A stretch of DNA of 64,000 bases, taken from assembly GCF_011806525.1 (NCBI RefSeq), contig NZ_JAAVKI010000005.1, positions 372,001-436,000 of the forward strand, read 5' to 3'. This DNA comes from Thalassospira sp. HF15 (GTDB taxonomy: Bacteria; Pseudomonadota; Alphaproteobacteria; Rhodospirillales; Thalassospiraceae). Under the pieces are notes generated by a model. It was not told the DNA's origin, did no database searches, and saw only the letters and a list, made by a program, of their open reading frames with translations. Positions 8,716 to 17,112 of the stretch are shown in pieces. Every line of letters begins with the position of its first letter. Position 1 is the first letter of the stretch. Made by a program: the position numbers and the translations under genes.

Positions 8716-9979
8716 TTTCGCGATGTTCGATCACGAACAGCCCAACATCGATCGAGCCCTGATCAAATCCGGTTTCGCAATAGGCGAGGTAGTATTCCCA
8801 CATGCGCTTAAAGCGCAGATCAAATCCCTGCTTGGCAATGCCGTCCCAGGCATGCTGGAAGCTACGCTGCCACTCGGCCAATGTTTTCGCATAGGATTTG
8901 CCAAAGAATTCCGAATGACGCAGATCGAGCCCGGCTTTATTGACGGCCGCAGACAACGCCGTCGGTGATGGCAACATGCCCCCCGGGAAGATGTAGCGTT
9001 GAATGAAATCTGCCCCACGGCGATAGGTTTCAAAGCGTTCATCGTCAATCGTGATGATTTGCAAGACAGCCTTGCCACCTGGTTTCAGACGTTTGCGGAT
9101 CATGTCGAAATAGGTCGGCCAGTGTTCTTCACCGACGGCCTCGAACATTTCGATTGAGACGACTTTATCGTATTGGCCTTCCTCGTGGCGGTAATCGCGC
9201 AGGACAATATCCGTGCGATCATTCAACCCCTGCATCAACAAACGGTCACGGGCATAGGCATGCTGTTCATTGGACAGGGTCAAACCGGTAACGTCGCAGC
9301 GATACTTGCCAGCGGCGAGTTCAGCAAACCCGCCCCAGCCACAGCCGACCTCAAGCACATTTTCGCCCGGCTGAAGGTCGGCCAGTTCGCAAATGCGTTC
9401 GTATTTTGCCGATTGGGCCGCCGACAGTGTCATGCCGGGTTTGTGATAAAGCCCGGATGAGTAGGTCATGCTGGGATCAAGCCAGGCGCTATAGAACGCG
9501 TTACCAAGGTCATAGTGATAAGCAATGTTGCGCTTCGATCCCTCAAGCGTATTGGCATTGCGCAAATGTCCGATGCGCGTCACCGTCCGGGCCAGGAAAC
9601 CCGCCGCCAGACGCGCACGCACAATGGCTTCATTGTGCATGGCAAAGTGCATCAGGTGTGTGAGGTCAGGGCTGCTCCAACTGCCATCCAAATAGGCCTC
9701 GGCAAAGGCAACGTCACCACCGGTGGCAAGTTTGCGGATCGCCTGCCAGTCATGAATATGAATGGCGGCGCGCAGGTCGGTTTTCTGATCACCGGAAAAA
9801 TGAAGGGTATCGTTATCGGGCAGAACAATGGTCAGACGCCCGTAATGCAGATGTGCCAGGACACGCTTGAGCATGGCCTTCAGAAGGCTACGACTGCCCG
9901 TCATGCTGCCCAGCACCGGAAGGATGCGGTCACGCAGCTGAAGGGCCGAGGCGGTTGCATTACGATTGCGGTTTGGCAT
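8702..9979 (-). CDS. CFA-family SAM-dependent lipid methyltransferase (cyclopropane synthase-like, possibly UfaM-type)
   Basis: A 425-residue soluble enzyme of the cyclopropane-fatty-acid synthase family acting on phospholipid acyl chains. The SAM-binding motif VLEVGCGWGGFAEL, the MFEAVGEEHW segment and YIFPGGMLPS are conserved. Two bicarbonate-site residues of E. coli Cfa are replaced. The YSC motif reads YSS, and the His of the LHTIG strand is Gln in LQIITI. The corresponding Glu and a Tyr in MWEYYL remain. This clade, linked to DUF1365 and FAD oxidoreductase genes, includes methylases of unsaturated fatty acids in the furan-fatty-acid pathway. It starts five bases after the DUF1365 stop. 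Confidence 0.92.
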   Translation of the reverse strand: MPNRNRNATASALQLRDRILPVLGSMTGSRSLLKAMLKRVLAHLHYGRLTIVLPDNDTLHFSGDQKTDLRAAIHIHDWQAIRKLATGGDVAFAEAYLDGSWSSPDLTHLMHFAMHNEAIVRARLAAGFLARTVTRIGHLRNANTLEGSKRNIAYHYDLGNAFYSAWLDPSMTYSSGLYHKPGMTLSAAQSAKYERICELADLQPGENVLEVGCGWGGFAELAAGKYRCDVTGLTLSNEQHAYARDRLLMQGLNDRTDIVLRDYRHEEGQYDKVVSIEMFEAVGEEHWPTYFDMIRKRLKPGGKAVLQIITIDDERFETYRRGADFIQRYIFPGGMLPSPTALSAAVNKAGLDLRHSEFFGKSYAKTLAEWQRSFQHAWDGIAKQGFDLRFKRMWEYYLAYCETGFDQGSIDVGLFVIEHRENASG

Positions 9980-9984
9980 TGTTG

Positions 9985-10818
9985 TTATCTCTTTCCTGCT
10001 TGGGCCGCTGCTGTCCCGGTTTCCAGCACATAGGTTACAGGCTGCTCTGGCGGTGCTGGTCGTTTATGAAACGTCATCCCTTTGCGCCAAAGATGGAGCG
10101 CCTCCCAATGGATACCTGCCACGACCTTTAACGTCATAAGCGGGTATCGAATGAATGCTCCTAATAATTTACGGTCGGAAAGCTCGGTTCGATCACCGAC
10201 AAAGGCAGCATTCAAGAACGCACCTTTTGCATCGGTCTCACGGATCGCGACGACAACATTTTCGTCGGGAATGCGAATACGGAAATGATAGTCCGCGACC
10301 ATGTCGATAAACGGCGAGACATAAAACCCTTTTGCGCAAGACTGGCGCAGCACGTTTTTGTCATCAAGGGCGCCGTCAGTCACCGGGATCAGGTAACTGT
10401 GACGATCACCAAAGGTGTTCGATACTTCGTAAAGGACGGCACCCACCGATCCGTCTGCGCGATGGCAGAAATAAACCGACAAGGGATTAAAGACAAAACC
10501 GAGCAAGCGCGGATAGCACAACAGCCGGATTTTGTGCGCGCAGTCACCAAGCTGATGATCATTGAGGATTGTCTCCAGGCGCGTGCGCAAATCGGCCGTA
10601 CCACGATCAGCATGATCGCGGTCATGGAATGAAAACAGGTTAAAGCGGTTGCGACTGAACAGTTTCAGCTTTGCAGCAAGACCATCGATCTCATCAAGAT
10701 CAAGCAGGAAGGAAAACACCCGATAGCGCAGCTTGTGCTTTTTCGGGCGCAGCCGATGGTGGGTGACCACCCCTTCAAACAATGCCGATGCCGGTTTAGA
10801 CGCAACAGGACCTGTCAT
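9985..10818 (-). CDS. DUF1365 family protein
   Basis: A 277-residue protein of the DUF1365 family, nearly always encoded between a FAD-dependent amine-oxidase-like gene and a CFA-like methyltransferase. Conserved segments are VTHHRLRPKKHKLRYRVFSFLLDLDE at the N-terminus, LCYPRLLGFVFNPLSVYFC in the middle and KGFYVSPFIDMVADYHFRI later. The start at 10818 overlaps the upstream stop (ATGA), which settles it against a longer frame. In furan-fatty-acid producers a gene of this type is a candidate for a desaturation or oxygenation step; this was not verified. Two His-rich loops could hold a metal, but no catalytic site is known to me. Confidence 0.9.
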   Translation of the reverse strand: MTGPVASKPASALFEGVVTHHRLRPKKHKLRYRVFSFLLDLDEIDGLAAKLKLFSRNRFNLFSFHDRDHADRGTADLRTRLETILNDHQLGDCAHKIRLLCYPRLLGFVFNPLSVYFCHRADGSVGAVLYEVSNTFGDRHSYLIPVTDGALDDKNVLRQSCAKGFYVSPFIDMVADYHFRIRIPDENVVVAIRETDAKGAFLNAAFVGDRTELSDRKLLGAFIRYPLMTLKVVAGIHWEALHLWRKGMTFHKRPAPPEQPVTYVLETGTAAAQAGKR

Positions 10819-12158
10819 GCGGCCTCGCTTGATTGTGCACGGGTCGTCTCGCCAACGTGGATACGGCCACTTTCGTTCTCGACATTCCATGGACGGCGCA
10901 CATTACCAAGCGCTTCCGCCACAGCAAGCCCGGACTGAATACCGTCTTCGTGGAAACCATAGCCAAAGTAACTGCCACAATACCAAAGGTTATCAACCCC
11001 CTGGATCGACCAGAGTTCTTTTTGCGCGGCCATTGCGCCAGCATCAAACAGCGGATGATCATACAGGAAGGATCGGATCACGCTGCCTTCTGCGGGGTGG
11101 CGCGGCGGGTTCAGGGTCACGAAAAGCGGTTGCGCGGGATCAAGGTGCTGCAGGCGGTTCATCCAATAGGTTACACAGACTTTCTGTTCGCCGTCATGGT
11201 CCTCGGCCAGATAGTTCCAGCTTGACCAGACCTTGTTGGTCTTTGGCATCAGACTGGCGTCATTGTGCAGAATCGCAAGGTTGCGTTCGTATTTGAACGC
11301 CGAAAGCAATTCGGCCGTGCGCGGGTCGGGTTTTTCCTGCAATGCCAACGCCTGATCGCCATGGCAGGCCAGCACAACGTGATCATATTCTTCGCGCTTG
11401 CCGTAACGATCCTCGACAAATGCGCCACCAGACGCTGTCTTGCCGACCTTGGCAATGGCGCGATCAAGAACCACACCACCGGAAATCCCTGCTGTCATGC
11501 GTTTTACATATTCGCGTGACCCACCAACCACGGTGCGCCATTCCGGCCGATCCTTGATCTGCAACAGGCCATGATTCTGACAAAACCGAACAAATGCGGC
11601 CAAGGGGTAGGCCATCATGGTGTCGACCGGCGTTGACCAGATAGCAGCCCCCATCGGCAACAGATGATCATTGATGAAGGATTTGGAATAGCCATTGTCG
11701 TGCAGGTAATCGCCAAGGCTGATATGTTCTGCAGTCCCATCTTCCAAGGCGGCGGGGGCTTCGCGATAAAAGCGCAGGATATCGCGCACCATTTTCCAGA
11801 AACGCGGGCGGAACAGGTTGCGTTTTTGCGCAAACAGGGCCGAAAGATCGCCGCCACCATATTCCAGACCACCCTCATCCATCGAGGCGGCAAACGACAT
11901 GTCTGTCGGCGTGGTCTCAACGCTCAGATGGTCAAACAGTGCACAGAGATTGGGATAGCAACGCGTATTATAAACAATGAAGCCGGTATCGACCGGGGTC
12001 TGCCCCGCATCAACGGTATTGGAGTGCCCGCCGGGACGGTCGTCCTTTTCATATAGCGTCACGTTATGTGATTGGCTTAGCAACCAGGCAGCTGACAGGC
12101 CCGATATTCCAGATCCTACGACGGCGATATTGAGTTTTCCCGAGGTGACAATGTTCAT
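10815..12158 (-). CDS. FAD-dependent oxidoreductase (flavin amine oxidase-like)
   Basis: A 447-residue flavoprotein with an N-terminal Rossmann motif (IAVVGSGISGLSAAWLL) followed by LYEKDDRPGGHSNT, the FAD-contact Glu and GG pair. The C-terminal segment NLWYCGSYFGYGFHEDGIQSG closes the FAD site. It is the first gene of the leftward sigma-E operon. The homologous Rhodobacter sphaeroides gene (RSP1090) is known to affect ChrR turnover in singlet oxygen, and the family is implicated in furan-fatty-acid synthesis. An acyl-chain desaturase or oxidase role is inferred. It is divergent from rpoE-chrR. Confidence 0.9.
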   Translation of the reverse strand: MNIVTSGKLNIAVVGSGISGLSAAWLLSQSHNVTLYEKDDRPGGHSNTVDAGQTPVDTGFIVYNTRCYPNLCALFDHLSVETTPTDMSFAASMDEGGLEYGGGDLSALFAQKRNLFRPRFWKMVRDILRFYREAPAALEDGTAEHISLGDYLHDNGYSKSFINDHLLPMGAAIWSTPVDTMMAYPLAAFVRFCQNHGLLQIKDRPEWRTVVGGSREYVKRMTAGISGGVVLDRAIAKVGKTASGGAFVEDRYGKREEYDHVVLACHGDQALALQEKPDPRTAELLSAFKYERNLAILHNDASLMPKTNKVWSSWNYLAEDHDGEQKVCVTYWMNRLQHLDPAQPLFVTLNPPRHPAEGSVIRSFLYDHPLFDAGAMAAQKELWSIQGVDNLWYCGSYFGYGFHEDGIQSGLAVAEALGNVRRPWNVENESGRIHVGETTRAQSSEAA

Positions 12159-12201
12159 ATCGGCCCGGCCTGCTTGCTGTTAGTGTGAGACATTATATAT
12201 A

Positions 12202-12231
12202 TGAATACGCACGCCTCTGACGTGCGGATCA
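12202..12231 (-). promoter_or_regulatory. Predicted sigma-E promoter of the FAD oxidoreductase operon
   Basis: Read on the minus strand, TGATCC at 12231-12226 is followed by exactly 18 bases and TATTCA at 12207-12202. It points toward the FAD oxidoreductase start at 12158. It has the same -35 box and spacing as the elements before rpoE and the DUF6134 operon. Confidence 0.7.
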
Positions 12232-12300
12232 CACGGATTAATCTGGATTTGTTTGTCTGACCTGATTGTAAGTGTCTGGCAGAAAACATACATTTTTATT

Positions 12301-12330
12301 TGATCCGAATGAACGTGGTCGCCGTAGGAT
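12301..12330 (+). promoter_or_regulatory. Predicted sigma-E autoregulatory promoter of rpoE-chrR
   Basis: TGATCC at 12301-12306, 18 bases, TAGGAT at 12325-12330. This is the Rhodobacter-type sigma-E promoter pattern and implies that rpoE activates itself. A transcript beginning near 12337 leaves about 45 bases before the rpoE start at 12383, so the longer in-frame start at 12272 would lie upstream of the transcript and is rejected. Confidence 0.75.
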
Positions 12331-12382
12331 TGTTATGATGAACACGATTCTGGCGCGGCCCCAAAAGGGACCTGAAACCAAA

Positions 12383-12973
12383 ATGAGCGGCACAACACCA
12401 CGACGCACCGGGCCAGCAGATCCGGTCGAAGCGAAACGATGTGCCGACTGGATTGTTTCCGTCGCAACGTCTCGCGACCGGGAGGCATTTGCGCAGCTTT
12501 TCGCGCATTTCGCACCGCGCGTGAAGGCTTACATGTTCCGGTTTGGTGGCAATCCAGAAACCGCCGAGGAAATGGCACAGGAAGCAATGATGCAGGTCTG
12601 GCGCAAAGCGCACCTGTTTGATCCCGCCAAGGCGGCCGCCAGTACGTGGATATTTACCATCGCCAGGAACCTCAGGATTGACCGGTTCCGGCAACGCAAA
12701 CATATCGAGGTTGATGATTCCGATCCGACTTTGATCGTCGACGAAGATCCGCTGGCAGATGACGTTGTCAATCGTGACCAGGAGGCCGTCCTCGTCAAAG
12801 CCGCAATGGAAGAGTTACCTGCCGACCAGAAGGTAGTTGTAGAATTGTCGTTTTTCGAAGATTGCTCTCACAGTGAAATAGCCGAGCGTCTCAGTATCCC
12901 GCTTGGGACAGTGAAGTCCCGCTTGCGGCTTGCGCTTGGCAAGTTGCGTGGCGGACTGGAAGGTGTCGCATGA
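12383..12973 (+). CDS. rpoE: ECF sigma factor RpoE (sigma-E, ECF11 group, singlet-oxygen response)
   Basis: A 196-residue ECF sigma factor. Region 2 is visible in VKAYMFRFGGNPETAEEMAQEA followed by MQVWRKAHLFDP and STWIFTIARNLRIDRFRQ. Region 4 is the helix-turn-helix HSEIAERLSIPLGTVKSRLRLAL. The start at 12383 is chosen because AAGGGACC precedes it and because the predicted promoter lies between 12301 and 12330. An upstream ATG pair (12335/12338) is less likely. It overlaps chrR by four bases, the usual sigma/anti-sigma coupling. It is held inactive by ChrR and released by singlet oxygen or related oxidants, by analogy to Rhodobacter and Caulobacter. Confidence 0.93.
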   Translation: MSGTTPRRTGPADPVEAKRCADWIVSVATSRDREAFAQLFAHFAPRVKAYMFRFGGNPETAEEMAQEAMMQVWRKAHLFDPAKAAASTWIFTIARNLRIDRFRQRKHIEVDDSDPTLIVDEDPLADDVVNRDQEAVLVKAAMEELPADQKVVVELSFFEDCSHSEIAERLSIPLGTVKSRLRLALGKLRGGLEGVA

Positions 12974-13674
12974 ACATTAAGCATCATCCAACCGATCAGA
13001 CATTGATTGAATATGCCAGTGGTTCCCTGTCGCAAGCCATGGAGCTTCTGGTTGCTACGCACATGACCGTATGTCCGCATTGCCGCGACAAGGTAAGCGG
13101 TTATGAAACCATGGGCGGTGCAGCACTTGAAACCGCAAACAGCATGTCGATGGCGGACCATTCGCTTGATCACGTTATGGCAATGCTTGAACGCGATACC
13201 GCGAACGAAAACATTGTGACGCAGGAAATACCGTCAATGCGTCGTATTGCGGTTGGTGAAAGCATTACCGGCAGCGCCATGAGCGCTCTGCCAAGGCCAC
13301 TTGCCGATTTGCTGCCCGACGATGTGATGTCGCTTGATGATATTCCCTGGAAATCCCTTGCACCGGGTGTGAAGCACTTCCAGTTGAAATCAATCGAAAG
13401 CAAGGGCACCGTTCGCCTGATGAAGATCGCGCCGGGTGTTTCGATCCCCGATCATGGTCATCATGGTCACGAAATGACCCTGCTGATCAAAGGGTCGTAC
13501 ATCGATGATATCGGTCGCTTCCGGGCAGGCGATGTTGCAGACCTTGATGACGATGTTGATCATCAGCCGATTGCCGACACGGCGGAGGAATGTATCTGCC
13601 TGATCGCAACCGATGCTCCGATGAAATTCAATGGGCTGCTGCCCAAATTGCTGCAGCCATTTTTCGGAATCTGA
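12970..13674 (+). CDS. chrR: ChrR-type anti-sigma factor (zinc ASD plus cupin domain)
   Basis: A 234-residue zinc anti-sigma factor that binds RpoE. The zinc site is His6, His31, Cys35 and Cys38 (HMTVCPHC), the same numbering reported for R. sphaeroides ChrR. The C-terminal cupin domain has His162, His164, Glu168 and His198. Their spacing (2, 4 and 30 residues) equals that of the R. sphaeroides ligands H141, H143, E147 and H177. The N-terminal domain holds the sigma factor and the cupin domain is needed for the singlet-oxygen response. The gene overlaps rpoE by ATGA and is followed by a weak terminator. Confidence 0.95.
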   Translation: MNIKHHPTDQTLIEYASGSLSQAMELLVATHMTVCPHCRDKVSGYETMGGAALETANSMSMADHSLDHVMAMLERDTANENIVTQEIPSMRRIAVGESITGSAMSALPRPLADLLPDDVMSLDDIPWKSLAPGVKHFQLKSIESKGTVRLMKIAPGVSIPDHGHHGHEMTLLIKGSYIDDIGRFRAGDVADLDDDVDHQPIADTAEECICLIATDAPMKFNGLLPKLLQPFFGI

Positions 13675-13719
13675 TACCTGTTCCCAATGCGTCCCGACGC
13701 TGCGAGGTCCCGTTGGCAC

Positions 13720-13740
13720 AAAGCCTTCGGGGCCTTTTTT
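13720..13740 (+). terminator. Weak terminator after chrR
   Basis: A short stem (AAAGCC with GGGCCTTT, TTCG tetraloop, one bulge) is followed by six T residues. It lies 45 bases after the chrR stop and abuts the stop of the convergent rlmJ gene. Confidence 0.5.
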
Positions 13741-14628
13741 CTATGTGGCTGGCACCAGCCAGCGCATGTGATGTTTTGCCGGTCCGGGCAGCTTGCAGGT
13801 TTTGGCAATCCAGTTACCGATATCCCCAAGCTGCTGATCAAACTGCCAAGGCGGGTTCACGACCAGAAGACCGGTACCGCGCATGCGCCCCTTTGCACCA
13901 CCCTGATCGGTGGCAAGTTCGGCACACAAAACGCCGCCTGCTGCCTTGATTGCCCCGAATGACGTGCGAAGCTCCGCATCAAATCCGTCTTCAAGGACCG
14001 GGTACCACAACATGAATGTCGCGGTCGGCCATTTTTCCCACGCATCGCGCACGGCCTTGGCGGCCTTTTGATAGTCCTGTTTTACGTCATAGCTGGGATC
14101 CATCAGGACCAAACCGCGACGAATGGCGGGTGGCATCATGCCGACCACGCCTTCATAGCCATCGCGTTTATGCAAATGAATGCGCCCGTCGCGCTTCACC
14201 CTGTGATGAAGCATTTCATGTTCGCGCGGATGAAGTTCCATCAGGACCAATTCATCATCTTCGCGCAGCATATCGCGCACGATAAATGGTGATCCCGGAT
14301 AAAACGGACCGTGATAATCATCCCCTTCTCGCACACCATAGTCGCGTCCCTTTGCGACTGGATCAAACGCGGCGACATAACTTAGAAAATGCTGCAGCAT
14401 TTCGGGTGCATTCGCCCCGTCCTTCGCGCGCGCATATCCGTCTTTCCATTCACCGGTTTTGGCCGCCTGTTCACTGCCAAGGTCGTACCAACCCGATCCG
14501 GCATGGGTATCAATTACGCAGAACGGCTTTTTCTTTTTGCGCAGATGTTCAAGCACCAGCCAAAGGGCGGCATGCTTGTGCATGTCGGCAAAGTTCCCGG
14601 CATGAAAGCCGTGCAGGTAACTCAGCAT
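13741..14628 (-). CDS. rlmJ: 23S rRNA (adenine2030-N6)-methyltransferase
   Basis: A 295-residue SAM-dependent enzyme that methylates A2030 of 23S rRNA. The N-terminus MLSYLHGFHAGNFADMHKH is diagnostic for RlmJ. The SAM site follows in VIDTHAGSGWYDL, and the catalytic motif is DPSY in RGLVLMDPSYDVKQDY. The ribosome site AAAGGAT precedes the start. It begins six bases after the rluE-like gene, so the two rRNA-modification genes form an operon. The length matches the family. Confidence 0.95.
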   Translation of the reverse strand: MLSYLHGFHAGNFADMHKHAALWLVLEHLRKKKKPFCVIDTHAGSGWYDLGSEQAAKTGEWKDGYARAKDGANAPEMLQHFLSYVAAFDPVAKGRDYGVREGDDYHGPFYPGSPFIVRDMLREDDELVLMELHPREHEMLHHRVKRDGRIHLHKRDGYEGVVGMMPPAIRRGLVLMDPSYDVKQDYQKAAKAVRDAWEKWPTATFMLWYPVLEDGFDAELRTSFGAIKAAGGVLCAELATDQGGAKGRMRGTGLLVVNPPWQFDQQLGDIGNWIAKTCKLPGPAKHHMRWLVPAT

Positions 14629-14634
14629 GGCGGC

Positions 14635-15354
14635 TTATCCTTTCTTCGGGCGCGAGCGGTGGCGTGCGGGTTTCGGACGGTCCGGCATGGCTTGCCCGGT
14701 CCCCGAAACATTTTTCGTAGTATTGTTTGGGTCACTGCGTTTGCGTCGCGGTGGTTTCACCGATCCCTGGGACAGCCTGCGATGGGTGGAGGACGGTGCG
14801 TCGACCTCGATGGTTTTCCATTCGCCCGGGGCCAGACCATCCAGTGTCCAATCGCCGATGGCATGTCTGATCAGGCGCAAGGTCGGAAAACCGACCGCAG
14901 CGGTCATGCGCCGTACCTGTCGGTTTTTGCCCTCGGTAATGGTCAGTTCGATCCAGCTTGTCGGGATCGCCTTGCGATAGCGTACCGGGGGATCACGTTC
15001 CCAAAGCCCGGCCGGTTCATCAATCCGCCGGGCCTTCGCAGGCAACGTCATGCCGTCTTTAAGCTCAACGCCGTTGCGCAGCTCTTCGAGTGCGGCGTCG
15101 GTTGGTTCGCCATCGACCTGCACAAGGTAGGTCTTGGGTTTTTTGAATTTCGGATGGGCAATCTGGGCATTAAGTGGCCCGTTATCGGTCAGAAGCAACA
15201 AACCCTCGCTGTCGCGATCAAGTCTGCCCGCGGCGTATACGCCGGGCAAATTGATATAGTCGGCCAAGGTCGCCCGACCGTTCTCACGGTCGGTGAACTG
15301 GGTCAAAACGCCATAGGGTTTGTTAAACAGGATCAATTGCGCCATGGCGGGCAT
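14635..15354 (-). CDS. rluE: 23S rRNA pseudouridine synthase, RsuA/RluE type
   Basis: A 239-residue pseudouridine synthase of the RsuA/RluB/E/F group without an S4 domain, as in RluE. The N-terminus [16 protein letters not shown], the catalytic [17 protein letters not shown] and the C-terminal [24 protein letters not shown] are all characteristic. The last 40 residues form a basic, disordered tail with several Arg and Lys clusters, longer than in E. coli RluE. The start may be 15354 or 15345. RluE modifies U2457 of 23S rRNA in E. coli, which fits its pairing with rlmJ. Confidence 0.88.
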   Translation of the reverse strand: MPAMAQLILFNKPYGVLTQFTDRENGRATLADYINLPGVYAAGRLDRDSEGLLLLTDNGPLNAQIAHPKFKKPKTYLVQVDGEPTDAALEELRNGVELKDGMTLPAKARRIDEPAGLWERDPPVRYRKAIPTSWIELTITEGKNRQVRRMTAAVGFPTLRLIRHAIGDWTLDGLAPGEWKTIEVDAPSSTHRRLSQGSVKPPRRKRSDPNNTTKNVSGTGQAMPDRPKPARHRSRPKKG

Positions 15355-15380
15355 AAAACCAACTTTGGCGAAGCTGTCAA

Positions 15381-16118
15381 CTAATCGCGGATGAGATATT
15401 CCATGGTGGTGACCACGCGCACGGTTTTGTTGATCTGGTTGGCTTCCATCATGTTGGGTGCGCCATCAGCTGCCAAAATCTGAAAAAGGCCCTGTGTCGC
15501 ACGCCGGATACCTCCAAGTTGCCCACCGGAGTCCGCGGCAAATTGCAACGCCGCTTCGCGGGCATTGGCCGTGGCCGCCGCGATCATTTTAGGTTTGATG
15601 TCATTAAGGCCCGTGAACAGGTAACTTGGCCCCGGGTTATAGCCCTGCCCGCCCAGCACGATGCCGCCTTGCAGCAGCTTGCCGATATCCTGTGACGCGG
15701 CAACCACTGCATCGACATCATCTGTGCGGACCTGAATGGTTTGATTGACGATATAGCGACTTTCAATCGGCCCGGATCGATAGGATTGCGCCAGCTGATC
15801 GGTCACTTGCAGGTTTTGCAATTCGGTATTGTCACGGGTAATGCCATGGCTGGCAAGGAAGGCATAAAGTGCGTCGGTGTCACTTTCGATCTTGGCCTGC
15901 GCATTTTGCAGCACATCGTCGGTTGCGACATAGGTGATCGGCCAGACGGCCTTGTCGGCCTTTACATCGCGTTCGGCCAATCCCTTGACCGTGACATAGC
16001 GATCAAGCGAGCGCATGTTTTCAATGCCAGTACCCACCAGCCATCCTGATGCCGCCAATCCACCTGCGACAACGATGGCAGCGACAACTTTGGCAAATCC
16101 CGATGATGATTGCGCCAT
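15381..16118 (-). CDS. SIMPL domain protein (DUF541), membrane-anchored
   Basis: A 245-residue protein with one N-terminal membrane segment (about residues 8-29) and a periplasmic SIMPL/DUF541 domain. Typical features are [22 protein letters not shown] at the domain start and a late segment [22 protein letters not shown]. The start at 16118 has a GGGGAAC ribosome site; longer frames are rejected. Members are oxidative-stress-related or envelope proteins of unknown chemistry. It is divergent from the D-lyxose isomerase gene, with a palindrome in the shared region. Confidence 0.87.
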   Translation of the reverse strand: MAQSSSGFAKVVAAIVVAGGLAASGWLVGTGIENMRSLDRYVTVKGLAERDVKADKAVWPITYVATDDVLQNAQAKIESDTDALYAFLASHGITRDNTELQNLQVTDQLAQSYRSGPIESRYIVNQTIQVRTDDVDAVVAASQDIGKLLQGGIVLGGQGYNPGPSYLFTGLNDIKPKMIAAATANAREAALQFAADSGGQLGGIRRATQGLFQILAADGAPNMMEANQINKTVRVVTTMEYLIRD

Positions 16119-16261
16119 GATGCAGTTCCCCTGTTCGGTTCCGGGCGATCTCGTAGATATAATATCGCACTGTATGACTTTCCCTGTATTGCGATAAAAA
16201 ACGGCGATTGCGGGGCAGCTTGATCCATCAATCGACAACAAGAATGCTCTCAACCAAAATG

Positions 16262-16279
16262 TTTTGAATGCATTCAAAA
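16262..16279. promoter_or_regulatory. 18-bp perfect palindrome, candidate operator
   Basis: TTTTGAATGCATTCAAAA is a perfect inverted repeat 75 bases before the D-lyxose isomerase start and 144 bases from the SIMPL gene start. Size and symmetry resemble GntR/FCD-type or other dimeric regulator sites. No regulator gene is adjacent. Confidence 0.5.
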
Positions 16280-16353
16280 ACTGTCGCCTTCACCAGCCGG
16301 GCATGGTAAAACCCGGCCAAATCAACCGCACCAAATGCCAAAAGAGGTCGACC

Positions 16354-17031
16354 ATGCTGCGCTCTGAAATCAATGCCTGTATCGAGCATGCCAAGGAACT
16401 TTATGCATCGATCGCATTCAAATTGCCGGAATGGGCTCATTACAGCCCGGCCCAGTGGGAAGCCGAACCCGATCTTGCAAAATGGTGCCGCGACCATCAG
16501 ATGGGCTGGGATGTCACCGATTACGGCGAAGGCAATTTTGAGAAGCGTGGCCTGATCCTGTTTTGTTTGCGCAACGGCATCCTGCGCCAACCGGGCGAAG
16601 TGCCCTATGCCGAAAAAATCATGATCGTCGGCGAGAATCAGGAATGCCCGTGGCACTACCACAAGGTCAAAATGGAAGACATCATTGTCCGTGGTGGCGG
16701 CAACCTTGTGATCGAGCTTTGCAACTTGACCGAAGATGGCCAGATGGACCGCAAGAACGAAGTTCGCGTGCGTACCGATGGCAAACTCAACGTCCTGCCT
16801 GCTGGTGGCAAGGTTGTTCTTGAGCCGGGTCAAAGTGTTACGCTGCCGCGCACCCTTATTCACCGCTTCTATGGTGAAGAGGGCAAGGGTCCGGTGATTG
16901 TTGGCGAAGTTTCCCAAGTTAATGATGACCTGACCGACAACTATTTCTTTGATTGCGATGCGCGCTTTACCAAAATCGAAGAAGATGTCGCGCCGATCCA
17001 TCCGCTGTGGAACGAACTGCCCAGCAGTTAA
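16354..17031 (+). CDS. D-lyxose ketol-isomerase family protein
   Basis: A 225-residue cupin-fold sugar isomerase resembling D-lyxose isomerase, which interconverts D-lyxose with D-xylulose and often D-mannose with D-fructose. The metal-binding segment is CPWHYHKVKMEDIIVRGGG (two His and a Glu), and the second His is in RTLIHRFYGEEG. The length agrees with the family. The start at 16354 has an AAAGAGG ribosome site. No sugar transporter or kinase is adjacent, so the physiological substrate is open. A strong terminator follows. Confidence 0.88.
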   Translation: MLRSEINACIEHAKELYASIAFKLPEWAHYSPAQWEAEPDLAKWCRDHQMGWDVTDYGEGNFEKRGLILFCLRNGILRQPGEVPYAEKIMIVGENQECPWHYHKVKMEDIIVRGGGNLVIELCNLTEDGQMDRKNEVRVRTDGKLNVLPAGGKVVLEPGQSVTLPRTLIHRFYGEEGKGPVIVGEVSQVNDDLTDNYFFDCDARFTKIEEDVAPIHPLWNELPSS

Positions 17032-17053
17032 GTGACTTATCAGCCCGCATAAC

Positions 17054-17085
17054 AAAAGCCCTGCAACAATATTGCAGGGCTTTTT
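17054..17085 (+). terminator. Terminator after the D-lyxose isomerase gene
   Basis: The stem AAAAGCCCTGCAA pairs with TTGCAGGGCTTTT around a CAATA-type loop and is followed by T residues. The A-rich left arm makes it usable also by the convergent TPR gene. Confidence 0.9.
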
Positions 17086-17112
17086 GTATTTCAGGTTTGA
17101 AAAACACCGAAA

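Noticed and set aside
7399-8811. 470-residue frame on the plus strand
   Set aside because: It is antisense to the MFS and CFA-like genes, is rich in His, Gln and Arg without any domain pattern, and has no ribosome site.
12272-12382. Longer RpoE start
   Set aside because: It lies upstream of and across the predicted sigma-E promoter and lacks a ribosome site. 12383 has one and gives the normal ECF length.
16228-17055. 275-residue minus-strand frame
   Set aside because: It is antisense to the D-lyxose isomerase gene, and the isomerase metal-binding motifs show which strand codes.
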